A stretch of DNA of 64,000 nt from PALSA-1353 sp050014015 (GCA_050014015.1 JBEKEC010000022.1:62001-126000), one strand, 5' to 3'. Shown: positions 33,741 to 42,309, counted from the first letter of the stretch. The notes: generated by a model not told the origin, from the letters alone. Program-made: numbers and translations.

Positions 33741-34439
33741 TCAACTCCTGGCCATGGCTCCCGGCTTGCGTTTGAGTTGCCGCAACCACGTGGCCGGGCG
33801 ATGGGTCAATGCGATGCCAAACAGGATCGTCGCCCGGAAGGATCCCCACGGGGTGTAGCGCGCGAAATCGTGGTTGGCATCCGTATACCGGGCCAGGCCG
33901 CGCGCCACGATCCGATCGGTTTTCTCCTTGTATAAATTGTCCACGGCGGTCCAATCGGCGTCGGGGGGAAAAAGACTCGGCCCGATTCGCTCGTTCCTCA
34001 GAGCGAGATGCTTTGCCAACAATTCGTCGAAGTCGGCGTTGATCAAAATATAGCGGTACGTCATCGCGTCCAGTTCGATCATGCCGGCGTCGTTAATCGT
34101 GATCAGGATGCTTCCATCCTTGAAGCGGCTCATGAGGAGGGTTTTGCGAAAGGCTCCGATTGAGCCGTCGGCAATGAGCGCCAGGATGGTGCGATCGGCC
34201 GAGAGATAGAGGGCGGCGAACAGCGTGTTTTTGTATTTGACGTGATGTCCGGTGCAACGAAGCGTAAATCCATGGGCCAGCGCGGCGGCGGTCATTAACT
34301 GGAGGTACTTGGTTTGGACCTTCATTTCCCCGGCTTCGAACATGCGTATGGCGCGCTTCTCGAAACAGCCGACGATAAATGCGGGGATGAACGGCACGGC
34401 GAACAGGAGGAGGATTTGCAGGTGAATGAGCCAGTGCAT
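33741..34439 (-). CDS. Uncharacterised membrane-anchored protein
   Basis: The 232-residue protein starts with a hydrophobic segment (MHWLIHLQILLLFAVPFIPA). The rest is soluble with mixed strands and helices (TKYLQLMTAAALAHGFTLRC, LYLSADRTILALIADG, KTLLMSRFKDGSILITINDA). I do not recognise the family. The composition is natural for this genome, so it is probably a real gene. It is isolated, with repeats upstream and the duplicated lipoprotein region downstream. Confidence 0.6.
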   Translation of the reverse strand: MHWLIHLQILLLFAVPFIPAFIVGCFEKRAIRMFEAGEMKVQTKYLQLMTAAALAHGFTLRCTGHHVKYKNTLFAALYLSADRTILALIADGSIGAFRKTLLMSRFKDGSILITINDAGMIELDAMTYRYILINADFDELLAKHLALRNERIGPSLFPPDADWTAVDNLYKEKTDRIVARGLARYTDANHDFARYTPWGSFRATILFGIALTHRPATWLRQLKRKPGAMARS

Positions 34440-34533
34440 CGTGTGCGCTCCGTCGCGGCCGACCGCAATCGATCGCCTCGGCGACTATCTTCTCCACCCC
34501 CACGGCCCGCGGCAACTTTGGCAACCTTGGGAT

Positions 34534-34715
34534 TTAGCCCGGATAATTCGGAGGAACCACGGATTTCACGGATAACACGGATAAATCAGAACCGTTCCGA
34601 AACCGCGATGCGCGCAGTGTGCGCGGCGCGGAAAAGCATGGAATCGATCATAACTGATTTCCAGCATTGAGTATCCGTGATATCCGTGTCATCCGTGGTG
34701 AATAATCCGGGTTAG
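34534..34715 (+). repeat. CTAACCCGGATAATTC repeat family, copy 2
   Basis: The 182-bp unit begins TTAGCCCGGATAATTC and ends AATAATCCGGGTTAG, giving 16-base terminal inverted repeats. Internal stretches ACGGATTTCACGGATAACAC and GTATCCGTGATATCCGTGTC are also roughly complementary to each other. No obvious target duplication. Confidence 0.85.
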
Positions 34716-34805
34716 TCGAATATCTAAACTAGCCGTTGATTACTGACGATGGTCATTTCATAGCCCGCATTCCGCGCGGCCTTTTACTTTAATGGAGGAT
34801 CGGCA

Positions 34806-34883
34806 ATGAAGCGCAAATCGATGGGTTGGATCATTCTGGTGGGCTGCGTACTCTCTGTGGCCCTGGCGGTATTCAACAGCTAA
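34806..34883 (+). CDS. 25-residue membrane peptide or truncated leader
   Basis: ATG 34806 is preceded by GGAGG at a suitable distance and encodes MKRKSMGWIILVGCVLSVAL and AVFNS before TAA. It is a basic N-terminus and one hydrophobic helix, like a small membrane protein or a signal sequence. The stop codon is made by the first bases of the repeat starting at 34880, so the peptide may be the beginning of a longer gene cut by that insertion. No continuation is seen beyond 35061. Confidence 0.4.
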   Translation: MKRKSMGWIILVGCVLSVALAVFNS

Positions 34884-35061
34884 CCCGGATAATTCAGAGG
34901 AACCACGGATTTCACGGATAACACGGATAAATCAGAACGGTTCCGAAACCGCGATGCGCGCAGTGTGCGCGCCGCGGAAAAGCATGGAATCGATCATAAG
35001 TGATTTCCAGCGTTGAGTATCAGTGATATCCTTGTCATCCGTGGTGAATAATCCGGGCTAA
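34880..35061 (+). repeat. CTAACCCGGATAATTC repeat family, copy 3
   Basis: Begins CTAACCCGGATAATTCAGAG and ends AATAATCCGGGCTAA. It is over 90% like copy 2 by eye and close to the truncated copy at 12058. Its left end supplies the stop codon of the 25-residue frame. Confidence 0.85.
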
Positions 35062-35116
35062 GAGCGTTCCGCAATCACATCTTAGCTGTTCCGCGCCGGC
35101 TCGTTCGGAACCTCTT

Positions 35117-35848
35117 TCATTTCTTGTGCCCGCCGCCCCCGCCTCCGCCGCCTCCGCCGCCGGCTCCTTGTGGGGTTGTCATGTGTTGCTGGAAAATCAA
35201 ACCGATCAGCGCGGGGATGAAGATCGACGCCGGTAGCAGGAACGGTTGCAGCTTCAGGTGATCGGTTGTTTGCTTGGCGGCATCCTGGTACTGGTAGATC
35301 AGTCCGAGAATTCCAAACACCAACATGAACGCGCCTTGCAGGCTGGTGTACATCATGACGCTGCCGCGGAAGAGCACGAAGGACAGCATTCCAAATCCGA
35401 CCAATCCCACGAGCGCACCCGCCCAGACCAAATTCGGATCGAGACCGACCGCATGCCAGACGCTGGCGCCCATCAGCGCGCCGAACATCCCGCCCATCAG
35501 CGCCACCGCGTATTTCATGGTTGGCCAGGCGATGGCCGCCGCGGCCACGGCGCACATCACCGCGCCGATCGTCGCCGCATCCCCTTCTTTGCCCAGATAG
35601 TCCCCCAAATACGCTCCCACCACCGCGGCGTTCACCAGGACCAGAGCCTTGAAAATCTGAATGCCGAACAGCAGGTACACGATCCCCACGATGATCAGCG
35701 TCGCCGCCACCCCGGGCGTCATCTGCTGGCACCAGGTAATCAGGTCGTGCTGGTGCGGCCAGGTCTTGGGAACGTCCGCGAAGAAAGTCTCGGACTTTTG
35801 GAACGAATCGGAAGCATGGGAGATTGTCGCGAGCATTTGCGATAACAT
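35117..35848 (-). CDS. Multi-spanning membrane protein with polyglycine tail
   Basis: From Met 35848 the protein has about 243 residues. There are about six hydrophobic segments (VAATLIIVGIVYLLFGIQIF, ALVLVNAAVVGAYLGDYLG, ATIGAVMCAVAAAAIAW, ALMGGMFGALMGASVW and others). The C-terminus is about a dozen consecutive glycines followed by HKK. The start lies 10 bases after the stop of the gene upstream, and the two membrane proteins have similar glycine/alanine-rich helices, so they probably form one complex. I cannot name a family. The longer frame to 35938 overlaps the neighbour and is not needed. Confidence 0.65.
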   Translation of the reverse strand: MLSQMLATISHASDSFQKSETFFADVPKTWPHQHDLITWCQQMTPGVAATLIIVGIVYLLFGIQIFKALVLVNAAVVGAYLGDYLGKEGDAATIGAVMCAVAAAAIAWPTMKYAVALMGGMFGALMGASVWHAVGLDPNLVWAGALVGLVGFGMLSFVLFRGSVMMYTSLQGAFMLVFGILGLIYQYQDAAKQTTDHLKLQPFLLPASIFIPALIGLIFQQHMTTPQGAGGGGGGGGGGGHKK

Positions 35849-35858
35849 CGAATTTCCC

Positions 35859-36650
35859 TTAATCAGCGGCCTGATGCTTGACGTCCTTTTCCTTGGCTCC
35901 CTCAGCAGCCTCCCCTTTGGAATCCCCCCCAGAATCACCTCGCGCGGATTCGATCAAGGGATTCATTCGCCATTGGAAGATTGCCCCCAGCCCGACGAGT
36001 CCGGCGAGCAGTGCAAGCTGGTCCGAGGTTCGGCGCGGCACTTGCAGCAGCACCTGCGGATCGATCCGCGATAGAGCCGTCACCGCCGCCGGCAACAGCA
36101 GCGAAATCCCCGCGGCGCTCCAGAGCAGCGCGATTCCCACGCGCGGCCAAAGCAGCGCGGCGCTGATCCCCACCAGCATTGCCGCCGCCGCCGAAACCCC
36201 CAGACATTGCTGCATCGTATCCGGCACGTTCTGCCACAGGTTGGCCAGGTATTGGGGGAGCGTCTGGGCGGGGTCGTATTCCGGCCATCGCCAATGAAAC
36301 GCCGCCCCGCGCGTCGCCCAAAGCACCAGCGCGGTCCAGATGCTCAGCACCGCCCCGAGCCACGCCCCAACCCAAATCTTATGAAAAACATAAGCGCTGA
36401 CGCCCAGGACCATTGCTCCGCCCACCGCCGGCGCCATTGGTTCGACTTGCCAATGACACCACAGCGGCAATTTCATCCCGATCGCCGTCCCCATCGCCAC
36501 CGCCGCCAGCGTCAGCATCGACCGGCTCAATCGCGCCCCGGCGATCCACAGCGACAGCCCCATGAGCGAACCCACCATGGCCGCGATCAACGTGATCGTG
36601 CCCGGCTGGCGCGGCAAAAGCGTTACCAAGTGCTGAAACAAAACCTGCAC
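35859..36650 (-). CDS. Multi-spanning membrane protein, partner of the polyglycine-tailed protein
   Basis: 263 residues with about seven hydrophobic segments (IAAMVGSLMGLSLWIAGA, LTLAAVAMGTAIGMKLPLW, PAVGGAMVLGVSAYVFHKI, GALSAAAAMLVGISAALLW-like stretches, LALLAGLVGLGAIFQW). It ends in an acidic and lysine-rich tail (GDSGGDSKGEAAEGAKEKD). It is the first gene of a two-gene leftward operon. The paired glycine-rich membrane helices resemble the TMEM198/DUF4203-like style of membrane proteins, but this is only an impression. Confidence 0.65.
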   Translation of the reverse strand: MQVLFQHLVTLLPRQPGTITLIAAMVGSLMGLSLWIAGARLSRSMLTLAAVAMGTAIGMKLPLWCHWQVEPMAPAVGGAMVLGVSAYVFHKIWVGAWLGAVLSIWTALVLWATRGAAFHWRWPEYDPAQTLPQYLANLWQNVPDTMQQCLGVSAAAAMLVGISAALLWPRVGIALLWSAAGISLLLPAAVTALSRIDPQVLLQVPRRTSDQLALLAGLVGLGAIFQWRMNPLIESARGDSGGDSKGEAAEGAKEKDVKHQAAD

Positions 36651-36783
36651 CTCTTACTTGGTTATCGACCACCATCGCGCGATTTCTCCACCCAACTCCA
36701 CCTCCCATGCCCGGCGTTGCCGGGCTATTACTCTTTGTGCCGGTTGTGGTTAAAATCGAAATGGCGGAAAGCGATTGTGAACC

Positions 36784-37719
36784 ATGCCCGATAAAAAAAA
36801 GATTGGCGTTCTCGCGGCAATCCTGCTGTTTCTCGTTACCGTCGGGGCCGCGATCTTCGTCGTGAGGGAATATCTCTTTTCGCCCGGCTCGGAGGATTCC
36901 GCTTCCACCGCCCAGAATGCCGCTCCAGATGCGCAGCCGGGGCAGGGGCAAATCCAGGTCGGCATCCTGCTGAGCGATTTCTCCGCCACCGGGCCGCATC
37001 GGCAAGCAACGCCCTATGGTTATCAGACCCAGCTTCGCGCATTCAGAACCCTGCGCGATCCGCTGATCCATTTGGTTCCGGTGATCGAGCCGAACACCGC
37101 CGACAAGGGCGCCCTGCCGCGAATCCTCCACCAAAATTTCCCGGGTGAAGTTCCGCTGGATGCGAGCAAGCTCGATGATCTGCAGAAGATCGACGTGTTG
37201 GTCAGCACCGCCTCCGCCAATCTTCACGATGACGTCACCGGGGCGATCTGGCAGCGCGTGCGCGGGGGAATGGGGCTTCTGCAACGGCAATTGGGCTATC
37301 TCACCCCCGGCTATGTCGCTCGGACCAATGACCTGGCCGGCTTCACCGATGCCGCCTTCGGCTGGAACCCCAACCCCGTCGATTGCCAGGTCGTCGCCAG
37401 TCATCCGCTGCTCGGCGATTTATCCGGCCAAATTGGCAAAACCATCAGTCTCACCCCCAACGGCGCGGTTGGCCAATTGAAGGGAATCCCGCTCCTGCGC
37501 GTCACGAACATGAGACAGGTGATGCTTGTCGCGGCCGACCACACGGTCGGGACGGGTGAATATCTCTATCCGCTCTACGTCAGCCAGTTGGGCCAGGGAA
37601 GGATCGTCGGCATCGGGTTCACGCAAGGCAAGGACGTGCCCCCGGAATTGGAGGACGCCAATCACGGCCGATTCTATATTCATTGCGTCGAGTGGCTGGC
37701 CGGCAAACCGCTGCAATAA
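36784..37719 (+). CDS. Membrane-anchored class I amidotransferase-fold (ThuA-like) protein
   Basis: 311 residues: MPDKKKIGVLAAILLFLVTV begins a single membrane anchor, then a linker, then an extracytoplasmic domain with the blocks VGILLSDFSATGPH, VPVIEPNTAD, HPLLGDLSGQIGKTI, GRIVGIGF and NHGRFYIHCVEWLAGKPL. The final block is typical of ThuA/GATase1-like domains of unknown activity. The next gene has the same domain fused to an ECF sigma factor, and identity is high in many blocks, so the two are tandem paralogues. It could act as a decoy, partner or ligand-binding sensor for that sigma factor. Confidence 0.65.
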   Translation: MPDKKKIGVLAAILLFLVTVGAAIFVVREYLFSPGSEDSASTAQNAAPDAQPGQGQIQVGILLSDFSATGPHRQATPYGYQTQLRAFRTLRDPLIHLVPVIEPNTADKGALPRILHQNFPGEVPLDASKLDDLQKIDVLVSTASANLHDDVTGAIWQRVRGGMGLLQRQLGYLTPGYVARTNDLAGFTDAAFGWNPNPVDCQVVASHPLLGDLSGQIGKTISLTPNGAVGQLKGIPLLRVTNMRQVMLVAADHTVGTGEYLYPLYVSQLGQGRIVGIGFTQGKDVPPELEDANHGRFYIHCVEWLAGKPLQ

Positions 37720-37780
37720 AAATCCGCGGCGCCTGTCGTGAATGCCCGTTGGCGGCCATATCTGTCTGAGGCGATTGAGG

Positions 37781-39448
37781 ATGTTGGCGCTAAGCGATGC
37801 GGAATGCCTGGAGGCATTCGTTCGTGGGCGAGACGAGAACGCCTTCCGGCAACTCGTCGAGCGCTACGGGCGGATCGTCTACTCCGCTGCGCGGCGGCAG
37901 GCACCCGACGAGCAATCCGCCGAGGACGTTACGCAGGCCGTGTTCATCGTGCTGATCCGCAAGGCCGCCGGCGTCAAACCCCAAAACCTCGCCGGATGGC
38001 TCATCAAGACAACCTATCTTGTCGCGCGCCAAGCCCGCCGGACCGAAGCCCGGCGGATTCGACGCCAGACCATCGCCGCTTCCATAGGGGCGACAATGAA
38101 CGAACAAACTCCGGAATCCGATGCCGATTGGCGCGAAATCGCGCCCTTGCTGGACAAGGCGATCTGGCGGCTCTCCGAGCAGGATCGCAACGTGGTGTGC
38201 ATGCGGTTCCTGCACGACAAGCCGATCAGCGAAGTGGCTGCGGCGATGGGGATCAGCGAACCGGCGGCGGCCAAACGCGTGGAACGCGCGCTGGCGCGAT
38301 TGAGGCGCGATTTCGCGGCGCGCGGCGTGACGGTCGCCGCCGCGGTGATCGCCGCCACGCTCTCGGCGCGCGGCGCCGAGGCCTGTCCACCCGGTCTGGT
38401 CGAGGCGGTCGCCGCCAAGGCGCTGGCCGCCGCGCACGGCGCAGCCGCGGCGTCATCCGCAAGCTTGCTGGCGAAAGGAATTATTCTCATGGCCACGGCA
38501 AAGAAAACGGCGCTCGCCGCCGCGATCGTTCTCCTGCTGCTCACGAGCGGCGCGGCGGTGTTTGTCGGGATCACTTATTTCGGGAATTCCAACGACACGG
38601 CGGCGGCTCCCGATGCCCACGGCGGCGCCCCGATCGCAGCGGACACCGCAACCCCAGGCTCCCCGGCCGGCTCGAATCGGATCAAGGTGGGCATTCTTCT
38701 CAGCGATTACACCGCCAACGGGCCGCATTGGATTTCCACTAGATACGGCTGGAAAGATCAGCTCATTCCCGTTCGCGCCCTGCGCGATTCGTCGATCGAA
38801 GTGATTCCCGTCGTCGAGCCGGGTACCGCGGCCAACCCTGAATTGGCCCGCATTCTGTCAACCAACTTCCCCCGCAAGACGCCCATCGACGCCTCCAACG
38901 CGCAAGACCTGGAAAAACTTGACGTGCTGGTCGCCCAGGCCGCGCACAACGTACCGTGGAACGTCCAGCAGGCCGTGCTCCAGGCCGTTCACGACGGACT
39001 CGGGTTTCTCAACCGCGGATTCATGACCGTCACGCCCGGCTACACGCCCCTGTACTCGAGCCTCAGCGGCGTGGACAATGTTTGCTACGGCTGGAGTAAC
39101 AATTACGATCCGTTGAAATGTGAAATCGTCGGCGATCACCCCTTGCTGGGCGATCTGGCCGGACAAACCGGCAAAACGATTATGATCGAATTAGCCGGCC
39201 CCGTGGGAGTTGCCAGGGGCATTCCATTGATTCGCGTATCCGACATGCAAAACGTCACTACGCATGGTGGGATAAAAGCCGTAGCGGGCCAATATATGTA
39301 TCCGTTTCTGCTCAGCCAGTACGGCCGCGGCCGCATCATGGTATTCGCTTTTGCCCACTATCAGGTGCCGGCCGCGCTCGACAAGGCCAATCACGGGCGG
39401 TTTTACGTCCATTGCGTACAATGGCTGGCGGGCAAGCCGCTGAATTGA
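37781..39448 (+). CDS. ECF sigma factor fused to a transmembrane, extracytoplasmic amidotransferase-fold domain
   Basis: Residues 1-170 are an ECF sigma-70 factor. Region 2 contains ENAFRQLVERYGRIVYSAAR and SAEDVTQAVFIVLIRKA; region 4 contains LSEQDRNVVCMRFLHDKPIS and EVAAAMGISEPAAAKRVERA. An alanine-rich linker leads to a membrane segment (ALAAAIVLLLLTSGAAVFVG) and then a domain paralogous to the protein encoded just upstream (VGILLSDYTANGPH, HPLLGDLAGQTGKTI, NHGRFYVHCVQWLAGKPL). Sigma would be cytoplasmic and the sensor outside. An internal ATG at 38489, behind AAAGGA, could also give a 319-residue product without sigma, matching the 311-residue paralogue. An alternative start is ATG 37742. 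Confidence 0.8.
   Translation: MLALSDAECLEAFVRGRDENAFRQLVERYGRIVYSAARRQAPDEQSAEDVTQAVFIVLIRKAAGVKPQNLAGWLIKTTYLVARQARRTEARRIRRQTIAASIGATMNEQTPESDADWREIAPLLDKAIWRLSEQDRNVVCMRFLHDKPISEVAAAMGISEPAAAKRVERALARLRRDFAARGVTVAAAVIAATLSARGAEACPPGLVEAVAAKALAAAHGAAAASSASLLAKGIILMATAKKTALAAAIVLLLLTSGAAVFVGITYFGNSNDTAAAPDAHGGAPIAADTATPGSPAGSNRIKVGILLSDYTANGPHWISTRYGWKDQLIPVRALRDSSIEVIPVVEPGTAANPELARILSTNFPRKTPIDASNAQDLEKLDVLVAQAAHNVPWNVQQAVLQAVHDGLGFLNRGFMTVTPGYTPLYSSLSGVDNVCYGWSNNYDPLKCEIVGDHPLLGDLAGQTGKTIMIELAGPVGVARGIPLIRVSDMQNVTTHGGIKAVAGQYMYPFLLSQYGRGRIMVFAFAHYQVPAALDKANHGRFYVHCVQWLAGKPLN
38474..38491 (+). promoter_or_regulatory. Candidate internal ribosome-binding site and start within the sigma fusion
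   Basis: AAAGGA (38474-38479) lies nine bases before an in-frame ATG (38489). Translation here would start MATAKKTALAAAIVLLLLTS, which lines up with the N-terminus of the upstream paralogue (MPDKKKIGVLAAILLFLVTV). It may be a relic of two separate genes or a working second start. Confidence 0.45.
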
Positions 39449-39462
39449 GAGCGGAGTTCAAC

Positions 39463-40821
39463 ATGATCAGCATTCGCAAAAGTGTCAGTCTGACTTTTCT
39501 CATCGCGCTGGCGATGAACGGAGGAATTTCCGGCGCGCAGACCCAGCCCGCCGCGACGTTGCCCGCCGTCATTTCGCCACCCGCCGCGCCCATGACCGCC
39601 GATCAGCTTCCCGATTCGGTCCTGCACGGCGATCTTCTTGCCGTTGTGGTCCTCGATCTCAAGACCGGCGACAAGACGGCGTGGAACAACTCGATGATGG
39701 TCATCTCCGGCGGCAGGCCCGCGACCCGTCCCCTTGGACCCAACGATCACCTGCCGATGGGACTCGACCAATCCATTGGACCGTTCTTCACGATGGGCGC
39801 CGAGCGCGTTTGCGCCGGATTCGCGGTCGGAAACGGCAGCCAACTTGAGGGGACGATCGCCATCCGCCTGCCAGACGGCGCCAGCGATACCCTGGCCGAC
39901 AAGTGGATCCGCCAGAACATCGGCGGTGCGACGAAGATCGACCACGACGGACAATGGATCGTCACGCAGCTCGACACCAATAATCCCGTGATCAGGACCA
40001 GCGCCCCTCTCAGCGCCCAGGCCGATGACGTTCGCCAGGAGCTCAACTGCTGGGGCGATGACGTACCGCTGAAGGTTGTCTATCTGTCGTCCGACCCGGT
40101 AAGGAAGGCGCTGACGATCGGCGGCCCGCCGCCGGACTCGATCGCGCCCATGGTCACGCTCTTCTGGAGCGCCAAATACATCTTCATCGGGGCCCGGCTC
40201 GGCGCCGATCCGAACGTCCACGTACGCTGGGTCGCGCCGGATGACGATGGCGCCGTTGCCGTTATCAATGCCTTTGTCCAAGCGCGCACGAAACTTAAAC
40301 AGCCGAACAACGGCACCGGCATCCCCCCGGCCTTTGTGCAGGTCCTGGACCAGGTTCAACCCGTTCACCAGGCAAACGTCGCCCAGGTGTCGCTCGGGGA
40401 AAAAGATTTGGCGAACATTTTCGCGGCGGTGCTGGCTGCTTCGATGGCCGGCGGCGGGCAGCAGACTGCGCAGACCCCTGTCGCCGCCGACTGGGCCCCG
40501 ACCGATCCCGCCATCGATACCGCGTCGGCGCAAATGCGACTGATCCTGGCCGCCATCGCCGAATACGATCAGCAAAACCACGCCCTTCCCGCGACGCTCG
40601 ACGATCTGACCAAAGCCAGGCTCCTTCCCGGTCCCGAGATTTTCCACAATCCCCGCACCGGCAAAGACAACGGATTCATCTACGTCAAACCCGCCGCCGC
40701 CAGAATGGCCGACATTCCCGAACCCGAAAAGGCCGCGATTCTTTTCGAGGAAAAAAATGGCAACGCCGATGAAGCGGGCCTTGTGGGATATGCCAATGGG
40801 AAAGTGGCGATGGGGAAGTGA
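39463..40821 (+). CDS. Exported protein with pseudopilin-like C-terminal segment, unknown function
   Basis: The protein (about 452 residues) begins with a signal peptide, MISIRKSVSLTFLIALAMNG, cleaved near SGAQ. The middle is a mixed alpha/beta domain I do not recognise. The last third contains AQMRLILAAIAEYDQQNHAL, PATLDDLTKARLLPGPEIF and NGFIYVKP. This helix-plus-loop is like the C-terminal part of secretion-linked pseudopilin-type proteins and like the lipoprotein at 61036. It follows the sigma-fusion gene by 14 bases, so it may be its target or partner. An upstream ATG at 39412 overlaps that gene. Confidence 0.6.
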   Translation: MISIRKSVSLTFLIALAMNGGISGAQTQPAATLPAVISPPAAPMTADQLPDSVLHGDLLAVVVLDLKTGDKTAWNNSMMVISGGRPATRPLGPNDHLPMGLDQSIGPFFTMGAERVCAGFAVGNGSQLEGTIAIRLPDGASDTLADKWIRQNIGGATKIDHDGQWIVTQLDTNNPVIRTSAPLSAQADDVRQELNCWGDDVPLKVVYLSSDPVRKALTIGGPPPDSIAPMVTLFWSAKYIFIGARLGADPNVHVRWVAPDDDGAVAVINAFVQARTKLKQPNNGTGIPPAFVQVLDQVQPVHQANVAQVSLGEKDLANIFAAVLAASMAGGGQQTAQTPVAADWAPTDPAIDTASAQMRLILAAIAEYDQQNHALPATLDDLTKARLLPGPEIFHNPRTGKDNGFIYVKPAAARMADIPEPEKAAILFEEKNGNADEAGLVGYANGKVAMGK

Positions 40822-40825
40822 GGTT

Positions 40826-40913
40826 GGAAGTTGCAAGTAACAAGTTGCAAGTTGCAAGTGAAGACAAGGCATTTGAATTTACTTGCAACTTGCACTTGCA
40901 ACTTGCAACTTCC
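40826..40913. repeat. Inverted repeat of AAGTTGCAAG units, possible terminator
   Basis: Left arm GGAAGTTGCAAGTAACAAG followed by TTGCAAGTTGCAAGTGAAG, right arm ACTTGCAACTTGCACTTGCA followed by ACTTGCAACTTCC. The arms are made of a tandem 8-mer, and together they form a long hairpin in the 133-bp gap between the exported-protein gene and pheA. Confidence 0.75.
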
Positions 40914-40954
40914 ACTTCTTTGACGCGAACTCCCCCGGCGGCTAAAAACATGGC

Positions 40955-42028
40955 ATGCCCGATCCCGATCCCCTCGACGCTCTACGCCTGAAAATCGACC
41001 AGCTCGATCAGCAGATCGTCGAGTTGCTCAATTCCCGGGCTCGCGTGGTGGTCGAAATCGGAAAGCTCAAGCAATCGCAGGGCGCGCCCATCTATGCCCC
41101 CCACCGCGAAAAGGCCGTGTTGGAACGCGTCCGGCTCCTCAACCACGGCCCGCTTTCCGACCGCTGCCTCGACGCCGTCTATCGCGAAGTCATGAGCGGC
41201 AGCTTCGCCCTGGAAAAACCGCTCCGCATCGGATTCCTCGGCCCCGAAGGTTCCTTCAGCCATGCCGCCTCCGTCGCCAAATTCGGCTCCAGCGTCGAGC
41301 ACGTCCCCCTCAGCGCCATCCCCGCCGTCTTCGAGGAGGTCGTTCGCGGCCACGTCGATTACGGACTGGTCCCCGTCGAAAACAGCATCGGCGGCGGCAT
41401 CGTCGATACCCTCGACGCTTTCCTCAGCAGCTCCGCCAAAATCTGCGCGGAAGTATTGCTCACGGTCCACCACAATCTCCTGGCCAATCATCCCTGGGAA
41501 AAAATCGAAAAGATCTATTCCAAGGCCGAGGTCTTCAGCCAATGCCGCAACTGGCTCAGCGCCACCGCCAAGGACCGCCCGACGATCCCCACCGAAAGCA
41601 CGACGACGGCCGCCCAACTGGCCCGCGACCAGGCCGGCGTCGCCGCCATCGGCTCTCATCAGGCCGCCGAGTTGTATGGACTGCACATCCTGTTCGAGAA
41701 CATCGAGGACAATCCCGACAACATGACGCGATTTTTCGTGATCGGCCGCGAGGCCGCCCGCCGCAGCGGCGAAGACAAGACCGCCATCATGTTCACTACC
41801 GCCCACAAGCCCGGCGCCCTCGCCGAGGTGCTCGACGTATTCAAAGAGAACGGGATCAATTTGACGGACATTGAAAAGCGTCCGAGCCGGAAGGTGAATT
41901 GGGAATACTATTTCTTCATCGACGCCCAGGGCCACGCCGACGACCCCGCCATGAAAACGGCCATCGAACAGGCGAAGAAGCATTGTTTGCAACTCACCGT
42001 GCTGGGGAGTTATCCGCGGGGGGATTAG
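40955..42028 (+). CDS. pheA: Bifunctional chorismate mutase / prephenate dehydratase
   Basis: 357 residues with an N-terminal AroQ-type chorismate mutase (LRLKIDQLDQQIVELLNSRA, residues 1-85) and a prephenate dehydratase domain starting RIGFLGPEGSFSHAAS with VPVENSIGGGIVDTLD and the DNMTRFFVIGR motif. A C-terminal ACT regulatory domain follows (TAHKPGALAEVLDVFKENGI, NLTDIEKRPSR). It converts chorismate to phenylpyruvate in phenylalanine synthesis, with feedback through the ACT domain. Architecture and length are normal. It stands alone, downstream of a large hairpin. Confidence 0.95.
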   Translation: MPDPDPLDALRLKIDQLDQQIVELLNSRARVVVEIGKLKQSQGAPIYAPHREKAVLERVRLLNHGPLSDRCLDAVYREVMSGSFALEKPLRIGFLGPEGSFSHAASVAKFGSSVEHVPLSAIPAVFEEVVRGHVDYGLVPVENSIGGGIVDTLDAFLSSSAKICAEVLLTVHHNLLANHPWEKIEKIYSKAEVFSQCRNWLSATAKDRPTIPTESTTTAAQLARDQAGVAAIGSHQAAELYGLHILFENIEDNPDNMTRFFVIGREAARRSGEDKTAIMFTTAHKPGALAEVLDVFKENGINLTDIEKRPSRKVNWEYYFFIDAQGHADDPAMKTAIEQAKKHCLQLTVLGSYPRGD

Positions 42029-42114
42029 GAATTTTACCCGCCCCGCCCCGCCCCCGCGATCGGCGTGACAGAGCACATTGCGGCGCTGGTACGCTGCACA
42101 CCGGCAACCATTCA

Positions 42115-42309
42115 TTACCCACCGGTGCCATGCCGGCGCTTGGCCGGCGGCGAGACCAACTTTAGCCCCAGCTTCTTCCGCAGACCCTTCGCTAGTCGCC
42201 GAGATTCCTTCACGTGTTCGCGCATATCTCCGGCGTGCTGCCGGGCGATCTTCTCGCGAACCAAGCGCACGTCGTCCACGGCGGTTGCCTTAAATATGGG
42301 TTTAGCCAT
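42115..42309 (-). CDS. Small basic protein, hypothetical
   Basis: A 64-residue frame starting MAKPIFKATAVDDVRLVREK, rich in Lys and Arg with helical character and ending in a basic tail. It is divergent from a toxin-antitoxin pair and could share its promoter region. There is no recognised family and only moderate coding appearance. It may be an annotation shadow. Confidence 0.35.
   Translation of the reverse strand: MAKPIFKATAVDDVRLVREKIARQHAGDMREHVKESRRLAKGLRKKLGLKLVSPPAKRRHGTGG

Larger units (their letters stand above)
34440..35116. other. Repeat-rich intergenic region
   Basis: About 677 bp carrying two nearly full copies of the CTAACCCGGATAATTC repeat (34534-34715 and 34880-35061) and, between them, a 25-codon frame with a good ribosome-binding site. 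Nothing else coding is visible. Confidence 0.7.

Noticed and set aside
35117..35732. A 216-codon minus-strand frame overlapping the polyglycine membrane protein gene
   Set aside because: It is a frame shadow with Arg/Gly-rich composition, while the chosen frame gives proper membrane helices.
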